This document shows positions 63,935-64,000 of a stretch of 64,000 nucleotides of DNA, in pieces; position 1 is the first letter of the stretch, and every line of letters starts with the position of its first letter. Source of the stretch: Candidatus Omnitrophota bacterium (GTDB lineage Bacteria; Omnitrophota; Gorgyraeia; Gygaellales; Profunditerraquicolaceae); NCBI GenBank assembly GCA_023229385.1, contig JALNZI010000004.1, forward strand, positions 1 through 64,000, in the 5' to 3' direction. The notes beneath the pieces were generated by a model. It made no database searches. It worked only from the letters and a program-made list of their open reading frames with translations, and had not been told where the DNA came from. The position numbers were made by a program, and so were the translations under genes.

Positions 63935-64000
63935 TACCTTAACCCGGACTTGAACCGGGAATCTATTCATTCGTAGTGAATCGCTCTATCCAATTGAGCC
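63935..64000 (-). tRNA. tRNA-Arg (ACG), cut by window edge
   Basis: The D-arm, anticodon stem ATTCA/TGAAT with loop CTACGAA (ACG), T-arm CCCGG/CCGGG and 3' acceptor TTAAGGT with A73 are present; the 5' acceptor strand lies outside the window. Confidence 0.88.

Overview
This window is part of the genome of a large, AT-rich, tailed bacteriophage of the jumbo or huge type. The evidence is a pair of rIIA/rIIB homologues, tightly packed small genes with ATGA/TAATG overlaps, phage-type nucleic-acid enzymes (NAD-dependent DNA ligase, two RNA ligase loci, HAD phosphatases, a small P-loop kinase, a DnaQ-like exonuclease), many free-standing homing endonucleases, about 25 tRNA genes, a tmRNA, and two CRISPR arrays with no cas genes. 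No virion structural gene, terminase, DNA polymerase or RNA polymerase is recognisable here. The host cannot be named from the sequence. The CRISPR repeats resemble bacterial type I-C repeats. Genes end at TAA, TAG and TGA, so the standard bacterial code applies.

Layout: 1-750 is the end of a repeat-rich DUF7666 protein; two more copies lie at 26686-27582 and 50088-51038, and a repeat-less relative at 6102-6608. 1048-8911 holds small unknown proteins, a P-loop ATPase, a DnaQ-like exonuclease, a large AAA+ ATPase and a ParB-like protein. 8992-9330 is CRISPR array 1 with its leader. 9428-12543 is a rightward run of small membrane proteins and a nucleotidyltransferase. 12579-33644 is mostly leftward: unknown small proteins, a receiver-like cyclic-phosphate domain, a radical SAM enzyme, a macro-domain protein, two metallopeptidase or phosphoesterase-type proteins, a lytic transglycosylase-like protein and a NYN-like protein. 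33698-34290 is CRISPR array 2 with a leader of the same design. 34316-49960 is a nucleic-acid repair and takeover block: M16 peptidase, DUF2085, dual-specificity phosphatase, ligA, an RNA ligase, HAD proteins, rIIB, rIIA, a kinase, a BCS1-like AAA+ protein, and a second RNA ligase broken into three genes by a split intein and its homing endonuclease. 50088-56400 holds a DUF7666 copy, a phosphoesterase, SLOG-like, MazG-like, nucleotidyltransferase and YqeY genes with the first tRNAs. 56414-64000 is a leftward tRNA/tmRNA cluster seeded with HNH and LAGLIDADG endonuclease genes.

How it may fit together (inference): the tRNAs and tmRNA keep phage translation running, and the RNA ligases, kinase, HAD phosphatases, cyclic-phosphate domain and three nucleotidyltransferases could repair RNAs cut by host nucleases. 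Selfish elements exploit the RNA genes: two near-identical group I introns sit in two different tRNA genes. Many promoters share TTGCCA-17-TATATT. A second class places a TATATT/TATAAT box exactly six bases before an ATG with no ribosome binding site, which predicts leaderless mRNAs. The most unusual items are the fractured RNA ligase with its split intein, the two leader-sharing CRISPR arrays, the tmRNA whose tag ends in Cys, the intron-bearing tRNAs, and a set of structurally abnormal tRNA-like RNAs.
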